A stretch of 64,000 nt of DNA, taken from Alteriqipengyuania flavescens (GTDB lineage Bacteria > Pseudomonadota > Alphaproteobacteria > Sphingomonadales > Sphingomonadaceae). Position numbers and translations under genes: made by a program. Position 1 is the first letter of the stretch. The number at the start of each line of letters is the position of its first letter. The stretch lies in contig NZ_CP129107.1 of the NCBI RefSeq assembly GCF_030406725.1, forward strand, positions 558,001 through 622,000, written 5' to 3'. Shown here one piece after another: positions 15,877-27,053 of the stretch. The notes beneath the pieces were generated by a model, which did no database searches, was not told the origin of the DNA, and saw nothing but the letters and a program-made list of their open reading frames with translations.

Positions 15877-18677
15877 CCGGGCACGCTGTTCCGATCATGC
15901 GGTCGATGGCCGGCGCGATAGCCATCGCGCTCGGTTTCCTGGCGATCGCCGCGGGTAGCATTGAGCTGACCCGCGGCGATCAACAGTTCGCCGCCGTGTG
16001 GCTGCCCAATGCGGTGGCGGTGGCGATGATTCTGCGCATTCCCTCGACACGACTGGGCTTGACCCTGGCAGCGATTTTCGCGGCCGGCGTCTCCATCAAC
16101 CTGGTTGAAGGAAGCGCGCTGGCGACCTCGCTCGCATTCTCGGCGGTCAATGTCGCCGAGATCGCCGTCGCGGTGCTCCTGCTGCGCCGCTGGTTCGGGG
16201 AGCGTCCCGACCCCTCCCGGCTCGAATTTGTCGGCCAGTTCCTCCTCGCCGCCTGTGTACTCGCTCCGCTGGTCGGCCTGCTGCTGCCGCTGACCGGCCA
16301 GCTGGAATGGGGCGAGACGCTGCGCTGGTACCTGACGGATTCGCTCGGCATGATGCTCGGCCTGCCGAGCGTGCTGATCCTGTGGGACGCCCTCGCCGGC
16401 TGCCGGCGCATCGACAGCGAGGGCCGTAAATGGCTGGACCTGCGCGGCACGCGGGGCTGGATCATGCCCCTCGGAATGCTGGTCGTGGTGGGCGTATTTG
16501 CGCAAAGCTCCTACCCGTTGCTGTTTTTCTGCGCGACCGTCGTGGTCGTCTTCGCCTACCACCTCGGCCTGCTGGCCACGGTGATGGGCACGATCTGGAT
16601 TGCGTTGGTCGCGATCGTCGCAACGGCGTACGACAGCGGCCCGATCTCGCTGATGGCCGCCCCGCTCGACCAGCGGCTGATGGTGTTGCAGGCCTTCCTC
16701 GCCTCGGTCTTCCTGACCGGTGTCCCAGTCGCCGCCGCCCTCCGGCAGAAACGCCGCCTGCTGCGCACGCTGGAGGACCAGAAGCGCAAGCTGGCGCTGC
16801 TCGCCAACAACCTCACCGATGCGGTGATGCGCTTCGACCTCGACGGGGTGTGCATCGATGCCTCGCCTTCCGTCCGCACGGTCCTCGGCCGTCCGCCGGG
16901 CGATTTTATCGGCAAACGGACCGACACCGGCCTACATACCGACGCAGAAGTTTCCATTACCGACGCCCTCGCCCGTTTGACCGGCGGCGAGGTCGACAAC
17001 CTGCGCTTCACCTACCGCCGCCCGCTCGATGCGGCGGACGGCACGCCCGTTTACATCGAGGCGGACTGCGCCCTGGTCGATGACCGGCAATACGAGGAGC
17101 GTTCGATTATCGTGTGCGCCCGTGACGTGACGGAGCGGGTCGCGCTGGAAGCGCAGCTGATCCGCGCCAGGCGCCATGCGGAAAACGCGGCCACGGCCAA
17201 GTCGCAATTCCTCGCCAACATGAGCCACGAGATCCGCACCCCGATGAACGGCGTGCTCGGCTTTGCCGAGTTGCTCCAGCGCAGCGACCTGCCGCCGGAA
17301 CAAGCGCGCCAGGTGCAGCTGATCGCCGAAAGCGGAAAGACGATGATGCGCCTTCTCAACGACATTCTCGACATCTCGAAGATCGAGGCCGGCCAGACCG
17401 TGATGTCCCCCGAACCCGTCGACCTGCGCCATCTCGTCGACAACTGCGTGAAACTGCAATCGGCCAATGCGGCGGCGAAGGGAATCGCGCTCACGTGCGA
17501 GGTCGAGGAGGGACTGCCGCGGACCATCTGCACCGACGGGCTGCGGATGCGGCAAATCCTGCTCAACCTGCTGGGTAATGCGATCAAGTTCACGTCCGAA
17601 GGCGGGGTGAAGATCGCGGTGCACGCCGGGGTCGACGGAAGGCTGGAAGCGTCGGTCAGCGACAGCGGGGTCGGCATTCCGGAAGACCGGCTGGAATCGA
17701 TTTTCCAACCCTTCGAGCAGGCCTACAATGCCACCTCGCGCCGCTTCGGCGGGACCGGGCTGGGCCTCACCATCTCCCGCCAGCTCGCCGAGCTGCTCGG
17801 CGGGACGCTGACCGCGGCGAGTACCTATGGCGAAGGCTCCCGCTTCACTCTCGAATTGCCGCTGGTCGAGGCGAACGAGGACGGTGCGGCGGTCGAGATG
17901 CCGGAGCAAACCGGGATGAACGTGCCGCACGGGCGGCGCATCCTGCTTGCCGAGGACCACGACATCAACCGCATCCTTGCCACCGCCATGCTGGAGAATT
18001 GCGGCCAGCGCGTCGTGCATGCGGAAGACGGTCGCGAGGCGGCGGACAAGGCAATCGCGGCGCACAGGGCGGGCGAGCCCTTCGACCTCGTCCTGATGGA
18101 CGTGCAGATGCCCAGGCTCGACGGATACGGGGCCGCGCGCGAAATCCGCGAGGCCGGGATCGATGGCGACATGCTGCCGATCGTCGCGCTGACCGCCAAT
18201 GCCTTCGACGAGGATCGCGCGGCGGCAGGCAGCGCCGGGATGCAGGACCACCTGTTCAAACCCATCCGGTACGAGGATTTGGCGGGCGCGCTTTCGCGCT
18301 GGCTGGGCGACGGCGTCGAGAATGGCGGCGAGGTTGGCGGCATGGCTGGCACAGCGGCTGGCGGCGAGGCCCCCCCGCCGCCGCCTCTCCCCACCGGCTT
18401 TGCCGCGCCCCCGCCATCGGATAGCCTGCAGGAGAAATGGCTCGCCCGCCGCCGCGAAGCGCTCGACGCGGTGGCCCGGCTCGTGCGCGAGGGCCAGTTC
18501 ACCGGCGAGGGCGCGCTCGAAGTCGCGCGCACCGCGCACAAGCTGGCAGGCACGGCCGGGATGTTCGGGGAGGAGGAGCTGGGCAAGCTCGCCAGCAATC
18601 TCGAACTGGCGCTGAAGGCCGAGGATGCGGAGATCGCCGCGCCGCCCGCTGCCGAGGCCCTGCTGCGCGCCGCCTGA
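15873..18677 (+). CDS. MASE1-PAS hybrid histidine kinase with receiver and Hpt domains
   Basis: A 934-residue membrane kinase. Residues about 10-290: eight or so hydrophobic segments resembling the MASE1 sensor (FAAVWLPNAVAVAMILR). About 305-425: PAS-like region. HisKA with H452 in SHEIRTPMNGVLGF; HATPase with GNAIKFTSEGG and GGTGLGLTISRQL; receiver with D743 in LVLMDVQMPRLDGYG; and a C-terminal Hpt domain with H889 in RTAHKLAGTAGMFG. A Pro/Gly-rich linker separates receiver and Hpt. The layout is a full His-Asp-His relay, whose next Asp may be the upstream response regulator. The signal is unknown. Confidence 0.88.
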   Translation: MTGHAVPIMRSMAGAIAIALGFLAIAAGSIELTRGDQQFAAVWLPNAVAVAMILRIPSTRLGLTLAAIFAAGVSINLVEGSALATSLAFSAVNVAEIAVAVLLLRRWFGERPDPSRLEFVGQFLLAACVLAPLVGLLLPLTGQLEWGETLRWYLTDSLGMMLGLPSVLILWDALAGCRRIDSEGRKWLDLRGTRGWIMPLGMLVVVGVFAQSSYPLLFFCATVVVVFAYHLGLLATVMGTIWIALVAIVATAYDSGPISLMAAPLDQRLMVLQAFLASVFLTGVPVAAALRQKRRLLRTLEDQKRKLALLANNLTDAVMRFDLDGVCIDASPSVRTVLGRPPGDFIGKRTDTGLHTDAEVSITDALARLTGGEVDNLRFTYRRPLDAADGTPVYIEADCALVDDRQYEERSIIVCARDVTERVALEAQLIRARRHAENAATAKSQFLANMSHEIRTPMNGVLGFAELLQRSDLPPEQARQVQLIAESGKTMMRLLNDILDISKIEAGQTVMSPEPVDLRHLVDNCVKLQSANAAAKGIALTCEVEEGLPRTICTDGLRMRQILLNLLGNAIKFTSEGGVKIAVHAGVDGRLEASVSDSGVGIPEDRLESIFQPFEQAYNATSRRFGGTGLGLTISRQLAELLGGTLTAASTYGEGSRFTLELPLVEANEDGAAVEMPEQTGMNVPHGRRILLAEDHDINRILATAMLENCGQRVVHAEDGREAADKAIAAHRAGEPFDLVLMDVQMPRLDGYGAAREIREAGIDGDMLPIVALTANAFDEDRAAAGSAGMQDHLFKPIRYEDLAGALSRWLGDGVENGGEVGGMAGTAAGGEAPPPPPLPTGFAAPPPSDSLQEKWLARRREALDAVARLVREGQFTGEGALEVARTAHKLAGTAGMFGEEELGKLASNLELALKAEDAEIAAPPAAEALLRAA

Positions 18678-18777
18678 CCGGGAGCCTGTGTGCGGATCCG
18701 CCTTCGGATCGCACAGCGCACCCCGTGCATTCCTTTCGCGAGTGTGCCAAGGGCACGGATACGCAATTGGAGAGCCC

Positions 18778-19794
18778 ATGAAACTTGCCAGCCTGAAGGG
18801 GGGCCGCGACGGCCGCCTCGTCGTCGTCTCGAAAAACCTCGCCTGGTGCGCCGACGCCAGCCACATCGTTTCCACCCTGCAGGGGGCGATCGACGATTGG
18901 GAGCGGTTCCGCCCGCTGCTGGAAAAGCTGGCCGAAGACCTCGAACATCGCGCCATCCCGCGCGAACGCTTCCATGAACGCGAAGCCGCCTCGCCCCTCC
19001 CGCGCGCGTACCAGTGGGCCGACGGATCGGCCTATGTGAACCATGTCGAGCTGGTCCGCCGCGCCCGCGGCGCCGAACTACCCGACAGTTTCTGGGAAGA
19101 CCCGCTGATGTACCAGGGCGGCAGCGACGGCTTCCTCGCCCCGCGCGACCCGATCCCGCTGGCGGACGAAAGCTGGGGCTGCGACATGGAAGCGGAGATC
19201 GTGGTGGTCACCGACGACGTGCCGCAGGGTGTGTCCGCCGCCGATGCGCTCGACCACATCATCCTCGTCGGCCTCACCAACGATGTGTCGCTGCGCAACT
19301 TGATCCCTGCCGAGCTCGGCAAGGGGTTCGGCTTCGTCCAGTCCAAGCCCGCCAGCGCCATGTCGCCGGTGTTCGTGACGCCGGACGAGCTGGGCGACCT
19401 GTGGCAGGGCGGCAAGCTCAACCGGCCGCTCAATGTCGACTACAACGGCCAGCCTTTCGGCCGTGCCGAAGCGGGCGAGGAGATGACGTTCGACATGGGC
19501 ACACTGGTGGCCCACCTCGCCAAGACGCGCGACCTTTCCGCCGGCACCATCATCGGTTCAGGCACCGTGTCCAACCGCGACCCCGACAATTCGCCGGGCC
19601 GCCCCGTGGCCAATGGCGGCAAGGGCTACAGCTGCATCGCCGAGCAGCGCATGATCGAGACCATCCGTGACGGCAAGCCTTCGACCGAATTCATGCATCA
19701 CGGCGACACGGTCCGCATCTGGATGGACGATGATGAAGGCCACTCGATCTTCGGCGCGATCGAGCAGGAAGTCAAACCGCCAGCCTCCCGCTAG
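18778..19794 (+). CDS. fumarylacetoacetate hydrolase family protein
   Basis: A 338-residue FAH-fold enzyme. Motifs: SWGCDMEAEIVVVTDDV (metal-binding Glu residues), ILVGLTNDVSLRNLIPAELGKGFGFVQSKPASAMSPV, and GTVSNRDPDN. It lies 63 bases upstream of homogentisate dioxygenase, which strongly suggests it performs the last step of tyrosine breakdown, splitting fumarylacetoacetate to fumarate and acetoacetate. It is shorter than the eukaryotic FAH, as in many proteobacteria. The maleylacetoacetate isomerase is not seen next to it. Confidence 0.88.
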   Translation: MKLASLKGGRDGRLVVVSKNLAWCADASHIVSTLQGAIDDWERFRPLLEKLAEDLEHRAIPRERFHEREAASPLPRAYQWADGSAYVNHVELVRRARGAELPDSFWEDPLMYQGGSDGFLAPRDPIPLADESWGCDMEAEIVVVTDDVPQGVSAADALDHIILVGLTNDVSLRNLIPAELGKGFGFVQSKPASAMSPVFVTPDELGDLWQGGKLNRPLNVDYNGQPFGRAEAGEEMTFDMGTLVAHLAKTRDLSAGTIIGSGTVSNRDPDNSPGRPVANGGKGYSCIAEQRMIETIRDGKPSTEFMHHGDTVRIWMDDDEGHSIFGAIEQEVKPPASR

Positions 19795-19857
19795 GCGCGG
19801 CTTGATTGCACGCCGGTCGATAGTTACAGATGAAACCGGTTTGAAGGAGGCCAATCC

Positions 19858-21165
19858 ATGACCCAGCACCAGCCGGCGTACATACCGGGGTTCGGCAACC
19901 ACTTCAGCACCGAGGCGGTGGACGGCGCGCTGCCCGTAGGGCGCAACAGCCCGCAAGAGGTGCCGTACGGGCTTTATGCAGAGCAGCTGTCCGGCACCGC
20001 CTTCACCGCGCCGCGCGACCATAACCGGCGCAGCTGGCTTTACCGCATGCGCCCCACCGCGCAGCACGCGCCGTTCACGCGCTATACCGGCATCTCGCAG
20101 GTTCGCTCCGCGCCGACGGGCGATCCCGCGCCCTCGCCCAACCGCCTGCGCTGGGATCCTCTGGCGTGGCCGGAAGAGCCGCGCGACTTCGTCGATGCGC
20201 TGTTCACCTATGCCACCAATGGCGATGTCGCTTCGATGACCGGGCTGGGTGTCCACGGCTATGCCGCGACCGCTTCGATGGAAGGGCGGGTTTTCTGCAA
20301 CGCCGACGGGGAGATGCTGATCGTGCCGCAGGAAGGCGCGCTGGTCATCGAAACAGAGCTCGGCAGGCTCGACGTGCCCCCGCTCCACATCTGCGTCATC
20401 CCGCGCGGCCTGCGCTTTCGCGTCATGCTGCCCGGCGGGCGCGCGCGCGGATATGTTTGCGAGAATTACGGCGCGCTGTTCCACCTGCCCGACCTCGGTC
20501 CCATCGGCTCGAACGGCCTCGCCAGCCCGCGCGATTTCGAAACGCCGGAAGCGTGGTTCGAAGATCGCGACGAGCCTTGCGAGGTGGTCCACAAGTTCCA
20601 GGGTGCGCTGTGGTGCACCACCCTGCCGCATTCACCGCTCGATGTGGTCGCGTGGCACGGCAACCTGGTGCCCTATCGTTATGACCTGACGCGGTTCAAC
20701 ACGATGAACACCGTCAGCTTCGATCACCCCGACCCGTCGATCTTCACCGTGCTGACCAGCCCCACCGCCGTCGCCGGGACCGCGAATTGCGATTTCGTGA
20801 TCTTCCCGCCGCGCTGGATGGTGGCGGAAGACACGTTCCGCCCGCCGTGGTTCCACCGCAACGTGATGAGCGAGTTCATGGGCCTGATCGACGGCGAATA
20901 CGACGCCAAGGAAGGCGGCGGTTTCGTGCCCGGGGGTGCCTCGCTCCACAACCAGATGGCGGGTCACGGCCCCGACCAGGCGAGTTGGGAGAAGGCGACC
21001 GGGGCCGATCTGAAGCCGCACAAGATCGACGGCACCATGGCCTTCATGTTCGAAAGCAACCTCGTGTTCCGCCCCACGCGGGAAGCGATGGCGAGCCCCG
21101 GCCGCCAGCCAGATTACGACGATGTGTGGGACGGCTTCGAAAAGGCGAGCCTGCCCGGAAACTGA
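19858..21165 (+). CDS. hmgA: homogentisate 1,2-dioxygenase
   Basis: A 435-residue enzyme of full family length that opens the ring of homogentisate to maleylacetoacetate in tyrosine/phenylalanine catabolism. It begins with [23 protein letters not shown], the family hallmark, and carries the iron-ligand region [18 protein letters not shown] (His and Glu) with the third ligand His in the [14 protein letters not shown] segment. An AAGGAGG ribosome site precedes ATG 19858. Cotranscribed with the upstream FAH-family gene. Confidence 0.97.
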   Translation: MTQHQPAYIPGFGNHFSTEAVDGALPVGRNSPQEVPYGLYAEQLSGTAFTAPRDHNRRSWLYRMRPTAQHAPFTRYTGISQVRSAPTGDPAPSPNRLRWDPLAWPEEPRDFVDALFTYATNGDVASMTGLGVHGYAATASMEGRVFCNADGEMLIVPQEGALVIETELGRLDVPPLHICVIPRGLRFRVMLPGGRARGYVCENYGALFHLPDLGPIGSNGLASPRDFETPEAWFEDRDEPCEVVHKFQGALWCTTLPHSPLDVVAWHGNLVPYRYDLTRFNTMNTVSFDHPDPSIFTVLTSPTAVAGTANCDFVIFPPRWMVAEDTFRPPWFHRNVMSEFMGLIDGEYDAKEGGGFVPGGASLHNQMAGHGPDQASWEKATGADLKPHKIDGTMAFMFESNLVFRPTREAMASPGRQPDYDDVWDGFEKASLPGN

Positions 21166-21168
21166 CCC

Positions 21169-22550
<1,382 letters not shown>

Positions 22551-22554
<4 letters not shown>

Positions 22555-24131
22555 GCTACCTCCGCAGTGCCGCCCCCGCGGCCGTTTTCAAGCCTTGCCG
22601 CAGCAAGCAATTCCTCGATTTTTTCCGCCGGCATGGCGCGATAATAGAGCCAGCCCTGGATCTGGTCGCAGCCGGCGGTGCGCGCCAGCGCGGCCTGCGC
22701 CTCGGTCTCGACGCCCTCTGCCGTCACCGCCATCGCCATCGCACGGGCGACGGAGATGCTGGACAGCATCATCGCACGGCTGCCATCATCACCTTCAGCG
22801 CTGGTGATCAGCGAGCGGTCCAGCTTCAGCTTCTCGAAGCGGAACTGGCGCAGGAAACCGATCGAGGCGTAGCCGGTGCCGAAATCGTCGAGCACCACGC
22901 TGACGCCGAACTGCCGCAGCACGTCGAGGCTGCGCCCGACCACGATCGGATCGAGCACGAGACATGTCTCGGTGACCTCCAGCTCCAGTCGGTCAGCCAG
23001 AAAGCCAGTCTCTTCGAGGATATGGCCCACCTGGACCGGGAATTCCGGATTGCGTAATTGCGCCGCCGAGATGTTGACCGAAACCTTGAGATCGTCCCAC
23101 CCGCGCGCATCGAGACACGACTGGCGTAGGACCCAGAGGCCGATATTGTTGATGAAGCCGGATTCCTCAGCGATCGGGATGAAGACATTGGGACCGATGG
23201 GCGGGCCATTCTTCCGCCCCCAGCGCAGCAGCGCCTCCACGGCCACTATCCGGCGATCGTTGGCATCGACGAGAGGCTGGTAATGGACCTTGAACTCGCT
23301 GTTGCCGAGCGCCTTACGCAATTCCACGTCTAGCGCGCGCTTGGATTCGCGGTTCTCATCGAATTCGGGGATGTACCAGGTGCAGCGCATCTTGCCGCCG
23401 CGCTTGGAGGCATACATGGCGACGTCGGCCTGCCGGAGGAGTTCGGACGACGACAGTCCGTCGTTGCCGCTTGACCGGGCGAGGCCGATGCTGGTGCCGA
23501 TGACAATGTGCCGTCCGCCCACATCGATCGGGCGGTGGAAAGCCTCCACGATACGGCGACTAATCCCTTCGAGGATGTTGCCCGCGATCGGGCCCACGAC
23601 CGCCACCGCGAATTCGTCCCCGCCCAGGCGGTAGCACAGCGAATCGTCGCCGCAGAGTTCGACCAGCCGGTCGCTGCAAAGCTTGAGCACCATGTCGCCG
23701 ACCGCATGGCCGTAGGTGTCGTTGACCTGCTTGAACCCGTCGAGATCGACCAGGGCTACTGCCACTTCGCAGCCAGGCCCCGCCCTGCGCGCCACATCGC
23801 GGTGCAGCGCCCGGCGGTTGGGCAGGCCGCTGAGGCTGTCGGTCAGGCCGAGATGTTCGAGCCGTTCGACGCTCGCCATGCCGACCCGGCCGAGCAGGAA
23901 GAGGGTTAACAGGTAGAGCGCGACGCCGGTGACGATCATCGCCCACACCGGCAGCATCGATGTTTGCAGGCCAAGCGCGAAAAACAGGATGATGAGGCCG
24001 AAGACGAAGGAAATCCCGCCCAGCGGCAGCATCACCAGCTGCCGCGGCGACCATTCCTTCGGATCGAATGTCGAAATGAACCTCATCATGCCCTCGGTGG
24101 GGACAGGTCGGACCCTGTCCACGGTCGACAT
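22551..24131 (-). CDS. membrane GGDEF-EAL protein (cyclic-di-GMP synthesis/breakdown)
   Basis: A 526-residue protein with two N-terminal membrane helices (about residues 32-80), a GGDEF domain with intact [11 protein letters not shown], and an EAL domain with intact EALLRW and [10 protein letters not shown]. Both catalytic signatures are present, so either synthesis or hydrolysis of c-di-GMP is possible. It lies 72 bases after cheR and is coupled to the downstream chemoreceptor, linking the chemosensory proteins to a second messenger. Confidence 0.92.
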
Positions 24132-24203
24132 CGGGCTAGGAGGTAAACGCTAATTAAGTATAAAAATGCGCGCGAGAATGTCGGGTTTTTACAACTTTTC
24201 CGG

Positions 24204-25058
24204 TCAAGCGCGGCGGCGCTTGGCCGGTTCGCAATCGGCAGCCGCCGGACCGAACAGGCCGCTGCCGTCGCCGAGCGGTTCGAAAAGGACGCTCTGCCCG
24301 ACAACCGTTTCGCCTGCACCCAGCATCAAGCGGCCATCGTCGGCCAGTGCGCCGCGCAACCGGTCGAACATCATCGCCCGGGTCCAGTCGTCGAAATAGA
24401 GCAGGACGTTGCGGCACAGCACCAGGTCGAACGGCCCGCCGTTCGGCGCGCTGTCGAGCAGGCTGCGCTGTTCGAAGCGCATCATCCGGCGAAGCTCCGG
24501 CGCGGCGCGCCAATTGCCGCAATCCTCTTCTTCGAAATTGCCGAGCATCTGGATCACCGCGAGCCCGCGCTGGATCTCGAACTGCGAGTAAAGCCCCGCA
24601 CGCGCCTGATCGATGATCCGGCCCGAAATATCCGTACCGACAAGCGTGAAGGCCCAGCCATCGCGCGCCTGCGGCAGCTCGCGCAGCATCATAGCAATGG
24701 ACAGCAGCTCTTGCCCGCTTGAGCATCCCGCCGACCAGATGCGCAGGCTCTTGCGATCGGCCCGCTTCTTCAGCAGCTCCGGCAGGACCTGCTGCTGCAG
24801 CGCGTCGAACATCTGCCGGTCGCGGAAGAAGTAGGTCTCGTTGTTTATCAGCGCCTCGACCACCTCGGTGGCAAGGTCGCCGTTGCCCGGCTCGGCCAGC
24901 AGGCAGACGAGCTGGTCGAGATTGCTGAGGCCGTTCTTGCGGAAGACGCCGGCGAGCGCGCTGGGAATGCGCCACAGGCGGTTTTCGGTCAGTTGCTGGC
25001 CGGTTCGCGCGCGCAAGAGATCGGCGATGATGCGCGCCGAAGCACTGCTCATGTCCAT
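24204..25058 (-). CDS. cheR: chemotaxis protein methyltransferase CheR
   Basis: A 284-residue SAM-dependent enzyme that methylates receptor glutamates. It has the N-terminal helical domain, NNETYFFRD, the SAM-binding WSAGCSSGQELLSIAM and FDLVLCRNVLLYFDD. The start at 25058 (MDMSS) overlaps cheB by 10 bases; an internal ATG at 25052 would make an ATGA overlap instead. The C-terminal tail is short and basic with no TPR or pentapeptide tether. Confidence 0.93.
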   Translation of the reverse strand: MDMSSASARIIADLLRARTGQQLTENRLWRIPSALAGVFRKNGLSNLDQLVCLLAEPGNGDLATEVVEALINNETYFFRDRQMFDALQQQVLPELLKKRADRKSLRIWSAGCSSGQELLSIAMMLRELPQARDGWAFTLVGTDISGRIIDQARAGLYSQFEIQRGLAVIQMLGNFEEEDCGNWRAAPELRRMMRFEQRSLLDSAPNGGPFDLVLCRNVLLYFDDWTRAMMFDRLRGALADDGRLMLGAGETVVGQSVLFEPLGDGSGLFGPAAADCEPAKRRRA

Positions 25059-26134
25059 GCGGGGACCCCGCACAGCTTGCCGATTGCGTGACCGAGTTCG
25101 GCGGGCGGCAGGCTCTGGCGCACCAGCCCCGCTTCCACGACGCCGCGCGGCATGCCGTAGACGGCGCAGCTTTCCGCCGACTGCGCCAGGACGGTGCCGC
25201 CCGTCGCCGCCACGTCGCGCGCGCCGGCCAGACCGTCGCGGCCCATGCCGGTCAGCACGACCGCCAGCAGCGAGTCGCCATAGACACTGGCGAGCGAGGC
25301 GAACATCGGATCGAGCGAAGGCAGGCAATGGCTGGCCGATCGTTCGTGCGTGAGCTGGATAACAGGGGCATCCCGGCCGCCTTTGACGACGAGATTCCCG
25401 TCGCCCGGTGCGATGTGAATGCGGCCGGGCTGCACCGCCATCCCGTCTTCCGCGATGACGGCTTGGCGCTCCGATGCGGAAGCCAGCTGGCCGGCAAACA
25501 CGGTCATGAAGGACGAGGGCAGGTGCTGCGTCACGAAGATCGGCACCGCGACCGTCGAAGGCATGGCGCGCAAAAGGGTAGAAAGCGCATGGATGCCGCC
25601 GGTCGATGCGCCCAGCGCGAGCGCTTCGACACGCGCCGATTTGGCCGTCTTCTCCCGCGGCGCCGGCGGCGCTTCGGACGCAAGCGGGGCTTGCTCCCCC
25701 AGCGCTCTCAGCTGGGCGAGGAAACGGCTGCGATAGGCATCGTCGAACTGGCCCGAACACGGTTTCTCGAGCGTGTCGGCCGCACCCATCGCGAGCGCTT
25801 CGACGGTAGCCTCTGCCCCTCGCGCGGTCAGCGAGGACACGACCAGCACCTGCGCCTCGGGCGCGGTTTCCAGGAGTTTCGGCAGCGCCGCCAGCCCGCC
25901 CATCCCCGGCATTTCGAGGTCGAGGACGATGACGTCGACCGGCTGGCCTTCGAGGATTTCCAGCGCGACTTCAGCGCTGCCCGCCGTGGCGACGGTGACG
26001 ATGTCGGGTTCAGGGTCGATCGTCCGGCACACGGCGCTGCGCACGGTGATCGAATCGTCGACCACCATTACGCGGATCAGCGCGCGGCGCCTGGCGAGGC
26101 CGATGCCCGCCTTGCCAGACTGGATGGTACCCAC
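25049..26134 (-). CDS. cheB: chemotaxis response regulator protein-glutamate methylesterase CheB
   Basis: A 361-residue protein from GTG 26134: N-terminal receiver (phosphoacceptor D72 in VIVLDLEMPGMGG), a linker, and a C-terminal methylesterase with the serine in LGASTGGIHAL (S176), the histidine in FVTQHLP and the aspartate in GMGRDGLAGA. It removes receptor methyl groups when phosphorylated by CheA. The 20-residue extension before the receiver is not conserved, so a start nearer VMVVDDS is possible. Confidence 0.93.
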   Translation of the reverse strand: MGTIQSGKAGIGLARRRALIRVMVVDDSITVRSAVCRTIDPEPDIVTVATAGSAEVALEILEGQPVDVIVLDLEMPGMGGLAALPKLLETAPEAQVLVVSSLTARGAEATVEALAMGAADTLEKPCSGQFDDAYRSRFLAQLRALGEQAPLASEAPPAPREKTAKSARVEALALGASTGGIHALSTLLRAMPSTVAVPIFVTQHLPSSFMTVFAGQLASASERQAVIAEDGMAVQPGRIHIAPGDGNLVVKGGRDAPVIQLTHERSASHCLPSLDPMFASLASVYGDSLLAVVLTGMGRDGLAGARDVAATGGTVLAQSAESCAVYGMPRGVVEAGLVRQSLPPAELGHAIGKLCGVPAWT

Positions 26135-26150
26135 CCGGCCGCCCCTTGGG

Positions 26151-26516
26151 TCAGGCGCAGCCGACGAGTTGCAGTTTGATCTGCAGCGTTTCGTGGTCGA
26201 ACGGCTTCATGACGTATTCGTCGGCGCCGGCGTCGATCGCCTCGCGAATGTGCGCAACGTCGTTCTCGGTGGTGCAGAAGACCACCTTGGGCGAGGCGCC
26301 ATCGGGCCGTTCGCGCAATTTCACGATGAATTCGATCCCGCTCATGACCGGCATGTTCCAGTCGAGCAGGATGACGTCCGGCATGCTGGCATCGCATTTG
26401 TCGAGCGCGTCCTGACCGTTCTCGGCCTCGTCGACGGTGAAATCGAGCGCCTCCAGAATATGCCGCGATACCTTGCGGATCACGCGGGAGTCGTCGACGA
26501 CGAGGCAGGTTTTCAT
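26151..26516 (-). CDS. cheY: CheY-like chemotaxis response regulator
   Basis: A 121-residue single receiver: DD at 8-9, phosphoacceptor D52 in VILLDWNMPVMSG, the conserved Thr in VVFCTTENDV and Lys in YVMKPFD. It would take phosphate from CheA and carry the output signal; no flagellar switch genes are in the window. It lies 16 bases before cheB and 54 after cheW. Confidence 0.92.
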   Translation of the reverse strand: MKTCLVVDDSRVIRKVSRHILEALDFTVDEAENGQDALDKCDASMPDVILLDWNMPVMSGIEFIVKLRERPDGASPKVVFCTTENDVAHIREAIDAGADEYVMKPFDHETLQIKLQLVGCA

Positions 26517-26570
26517 GATGTTGCTTCCCTCTTCATACCGCCGCGCTAGCAGCGGGCGGTAACCATCCCC

Positions 26571-27053
26571 TTAAGCGGCAGCCATGTGGTTCCCCGCCGT
26601 AACTTCCGACCCGCCCAGCAAGGCATCGAGATCGAGCAGCAGTGCTGCGCCGTAGCTTGTCTCGATGGTGCCCGTCGCAGTGTGGCTCCAACCGTCGCCA
26701 AGACCTTGCGGCAATGGCATTTCGTCCCCTGCCGCAGGACCCACATCGAGCACGCGGTCGGGCTTGACCGCGTAGAAATATTCCTCGCGCACCACGATCA
26801 GGCAGCGTTCGTCGTCGGATGCCTGCGCCGAAGCGGCCTCGACGCCGATGGCGCGGCACGCATCCAGCACGGTCAGCGCACGGCTGCGCTGCGCACCCAG
26901 GCCGAGGATATGCGGCGGTGCGCCCGGCACGGGGACGATCCGCTCCACCTCGTCGACCGACGCGACCTCGACAGCGCGAACGGCCGCCAGCCTCCCGCCG
27001 ATTTCCATCACCAGGACAAGGTCGCCTGCGCCCACCGGTTCGCGCTCGCTCAT
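26571..27053 (-). CDS. cheW: chemotaxis coupling protein CheW
   Basis: A 160-residue protein made of one CheW domain (LVLVMEIGGRLAAVRAVEVASVDEV ... VPGAPPHILGLGAQRSRALTVLD). It bridges CheA and receptors. The start at 27053 overlaps the cheA stop (ATGA), indicating translational coupling. The family loop normally reading NLRG is altered here to GLGAQRS. Confidence 0.88.
   Translation of the reverse strand: MSEREPVGAGDLVLVMEIGGRLAAVRAVEVASVDEVERIVPVPGAPPHILGLGAQRSRALTVLDACRAIGVEAASAQASDDERCLIVVREEYFYAVKPDRVLDVGPAAGDEMPLPQGLGDGWSHTATGTIETSYGAALLLDLDALLGGSEVTAGNHMAAA

Noticed and set aside
16932-18956. A long minus-strand open frame opposite the hybrid histidine kinase
   Set aside because: It shadows conserved kinase, receiver and Hpt domains and ends inside the next gene.
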